DNA from: Paraphysomonas bandaiensis
Taxonomy: Eukaryota > Chrysophyceae
DNA: 64,000 bases
Assembly: GCA_965644295.1 (NCBI GenBank)
Contig: CBFFRP010000107.1
Location: 1 to 64,000, forward strand
Direction: 5' to 3'
A program made the translations under genes and the position numbers. Within the stretch, counting starts at the first letter, position 1, and each line of letters opens with the position of its first letter. Below the pieces are notes generated by a model. That model did not search any database, was not told the origin of the DNA, and worked only from the letters and a program-made list of their open reading frames with translations. Below, piece by piece: positions 62,309 through 64,000 of this stretch.

Positions 62309-63366
62309 CTAGTCTGCCTTTTTCCCATTAGTTTTCTCTGTCGCTGAACTAGAATCCCCAGTCTTCTTTTTGTTTTTGCTATACTTGTTGTGTAGCTCTA
62401 GCAGAAGTCCTGAAAACACCATCGTGACACCAGCCCACTGCATATTAGTCAGCTGGTGCCCGAAGGAGAAGACTGACACCAAAATAGTGAAAAACTTCCT
62501 AGTCGTTGTAATAGTTGCTAACGTAAGTGCATCGAAATTCGATATCGTATAAAATATGAAGTTTTGCCCAGCAGCAGATGTGAGAGAGGCTGTGGCGATA
62601 AAGTAGATTACATCCGGATTAGTCATACAGTAACCCACGCCCATTGCAAACTGCCCTGTCACTAAGACCAAAACTGTCAGGAGAGCAACAGCCCAAAGAT
62701 TCAAGTAAAACATTAACTCGTGTGTTGTGAGACGATATTTATCCTGTAGCTTGTCTTGGGATGCTCCTGTAACACCATCTAGCACTAAGGACAAAAACAA
62801 CAGAGCCAAGCCGTAGATCGAGTTTTCACCTCCAGATTTTCCTTGTTGAAAGATATTTATTCCTCCAGTAATAAGCAGAACAGCAACTGTCTCTAATAAA
62901 GAGTATCGCTGTATACAGATCATGATCAGCATCATGCTCTGTTTGTATACAAAATAACATCACATACCTTGCCGCGAATGAGGAATCCAAAGAGCATCAC
63001 GGGAATCATCTTGCAGGATTTACCTAATGCCTGAGTTGGATACGAAAGATATTTCAATGCTTCGTTGGAAAAGAGCATGGCGCAGATATAGCTAAGCCCA
63101 CAGGTGACGTACGATGAAGCTGGAGGTGAGTTCTTTGAGGAACCAAATATGAGCATTGCAACACCGGAGATAGCAACATTTGTAACACACTGTATTAGTA
63201 AAAAGAAAAAGGTAGCAACAAATTTTTCGCCCTTTGGAGAAGTGTAGCCGTAGAGGGATTCTTGGCATATACCGTAGGCAATGTAACACGAGTAAATACC
63301 ACCTACTGCGAGAAGAAGCTTTAGTTCAGGCGGCCATTCCCGCTGTTTTTCTGTTGCAGTACTCAT
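62309..63366 (-). CDS. SLC35B1: ER nucleotide-sugar/ATP transporter, SLC35B1 family
   Basis: Two exons (62968-63366 and 62309-62908) with a 59-nt GTATGT...ATACAG intron encode 332 aa from ATG 63366. Signatures of SLC35B1 (UDP-galactose transporter homologue 1): AYGICQESLYGYTSPKGEKF, SNEALKYLSYPTQALGKSCK, MIPVMLFGFLIRGKRYSLLE, LDGVTGASQDKLQDKYRLTT, LTSAAGQNFIFYTISNFDAL and TTTRKFFTILVSVFSFGHQL. About ten TM helices. The C-terminus NGKKAD is a dilysine KKXX ER-retrieval signal, as in animal SLC35B1. The animal protein brings ATP (and nucleotide sugars) into the ER lumen. The frame open upstream to 63405 lacks family similarity. Confidence 0.94.
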
Positions 63367-64000
63367 AGTAACAATAGCGTCAAAATAAGTTGAAGAGAGT
63401 AACAATGAATAGACACAGCTGTGTAGAGAGAGAACAATGCAAAGATGTAGCAGTCAAAGCTCTACGAGTATGCAACACCGCAAAATGCCACAAACAAACT
63501 ATCGCATTATGGCACTCAACTGCTCTAGAATACACATATTTAGCAGTATACGTGCATATACGGACTGTATAACTACCTGTCCACGTGTCAATTCTACTGT
63601 GAAACAATATATATACAGTAGACTACAGAGTGTATACATACAACTCCATAGACGGCAGCACAGTAGACTACTACGTAGGAATACCGCTGTATATCATGGA
63701 TAATTGTTCCAGAATCCACTCACTAACCACAACACCACGAGCAGCAGACCAAAGATAGTGCCGTGATAGTTATGTATGTATGGTATACAGTGTGATGGTA
63801 GCTACTACAGCAGTGGAATATGAGGTGCAGATCCTGTGAGTGATATCTGCCCGCCTGATATACATACACAACAATAGTAATCAGTAAGAGAGGCTTGTGG
63901 GACTGCAGTGATCAAGATCAATGTCGATTGCTTTGATCTATCATTAACACTGTGCTCAGTAGTTAGAGATCTGCTCATATACATATACACACACTGCTTC
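63367..64000. other. Gene-free terminal spacer
   Basis: Upstream flank of the SLC35B1 gene. Short chance frames only; no RNA gene or known repeat was seen. Confidence 0.5.

Overview
The window is nuclear DNA of a unicellular eukaryote. It is AT-rich and intron-bearing: most genes are split by GT-AG introns of about 26-240 nt, with GTAAGT/GTATGT donors. It carries both housekeeping eukaryotic genes (SmD2, eL42, SRP receptor beta, TM9/nonaspanin, SARAF, SLC35B1, mitochondrial bL32) and genes patchily distributed in eukaryotes: a class I [4Fe-4S] fumarase with a mitochondrial presequence, a SohB-type S49 protease, a P1/DmpA peptidase and a stand-alone response-regulator receiver. With a copia element this suggests a protist, perhaps of the stramenopile/alveolate side; that placement is inference. 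The exon joins were worked out by hand from splice signals, reading phase and family homology, so single-base errors at joints are possible.

Layout. 1-2,260: tandem repeats and a two-exon gene resembling the N-terminal domain of tyrosine recombinases. 2,415-4,745: a very AT-rich, hairpin-rich island flanked by about 143-bp direct repeats, carrying a NUMOD4-HNH-AP2 homing-endonuclease-like ORF of giant-virus/phage character. 4,978-10,304: sulfotransferase, MATE transporter, SARAF. 10,750-12,450: a dispersed repeat and a hAT element with an 8-bp target-site duplication. 12,847-28,531: SohB protease, SRPRB, SmD2, a kelch protein, bL32m, a lysine-rich protein, a receiver protein, eL42 and a tail-anchored protein, separated by long gene-free spacers. 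28,632-34,395: a copia retrotransposon with identical LTRs inside a CATA microsatellite, its 5' side rearranged into a 378-bp-arm palindrome. 35,240-39,205: a dispersed repeat, then an element with CCTAGTCA-rich inverted ends enclosing a 78-copy, 28-bp minisatellite with higher-order structure. 39,944-48,410: second sulfotransferase, TM9 protein, HAD phosphatase, FUN14 protein, ankyrin protein. 48,830-50,490: a second hAT family with TSD and a second CCTAGTCA element. 50,649-63,366: a Cys-rich membrane protein, RING-H2 protein, fumarase, DmpA-type peptidase, SET protein and SLC35B1 transporter.

The genes form no operon-like unit. Secretory-pathway functions are frequent: SRPRB (co-translational targeting), SARAF and SLC35B1 (ER membrane; the latter ends in a dilysine signal), TM9SF (Golgi/endosome, KXD tail) and two luminal sulfotransferases. 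Three proteins (receiver, ankyrin, RING-H2) begin with N-myristoylation consensus sequences. Mobile or repetitive DNA of at least six families occupies roughly a quarter of the window.
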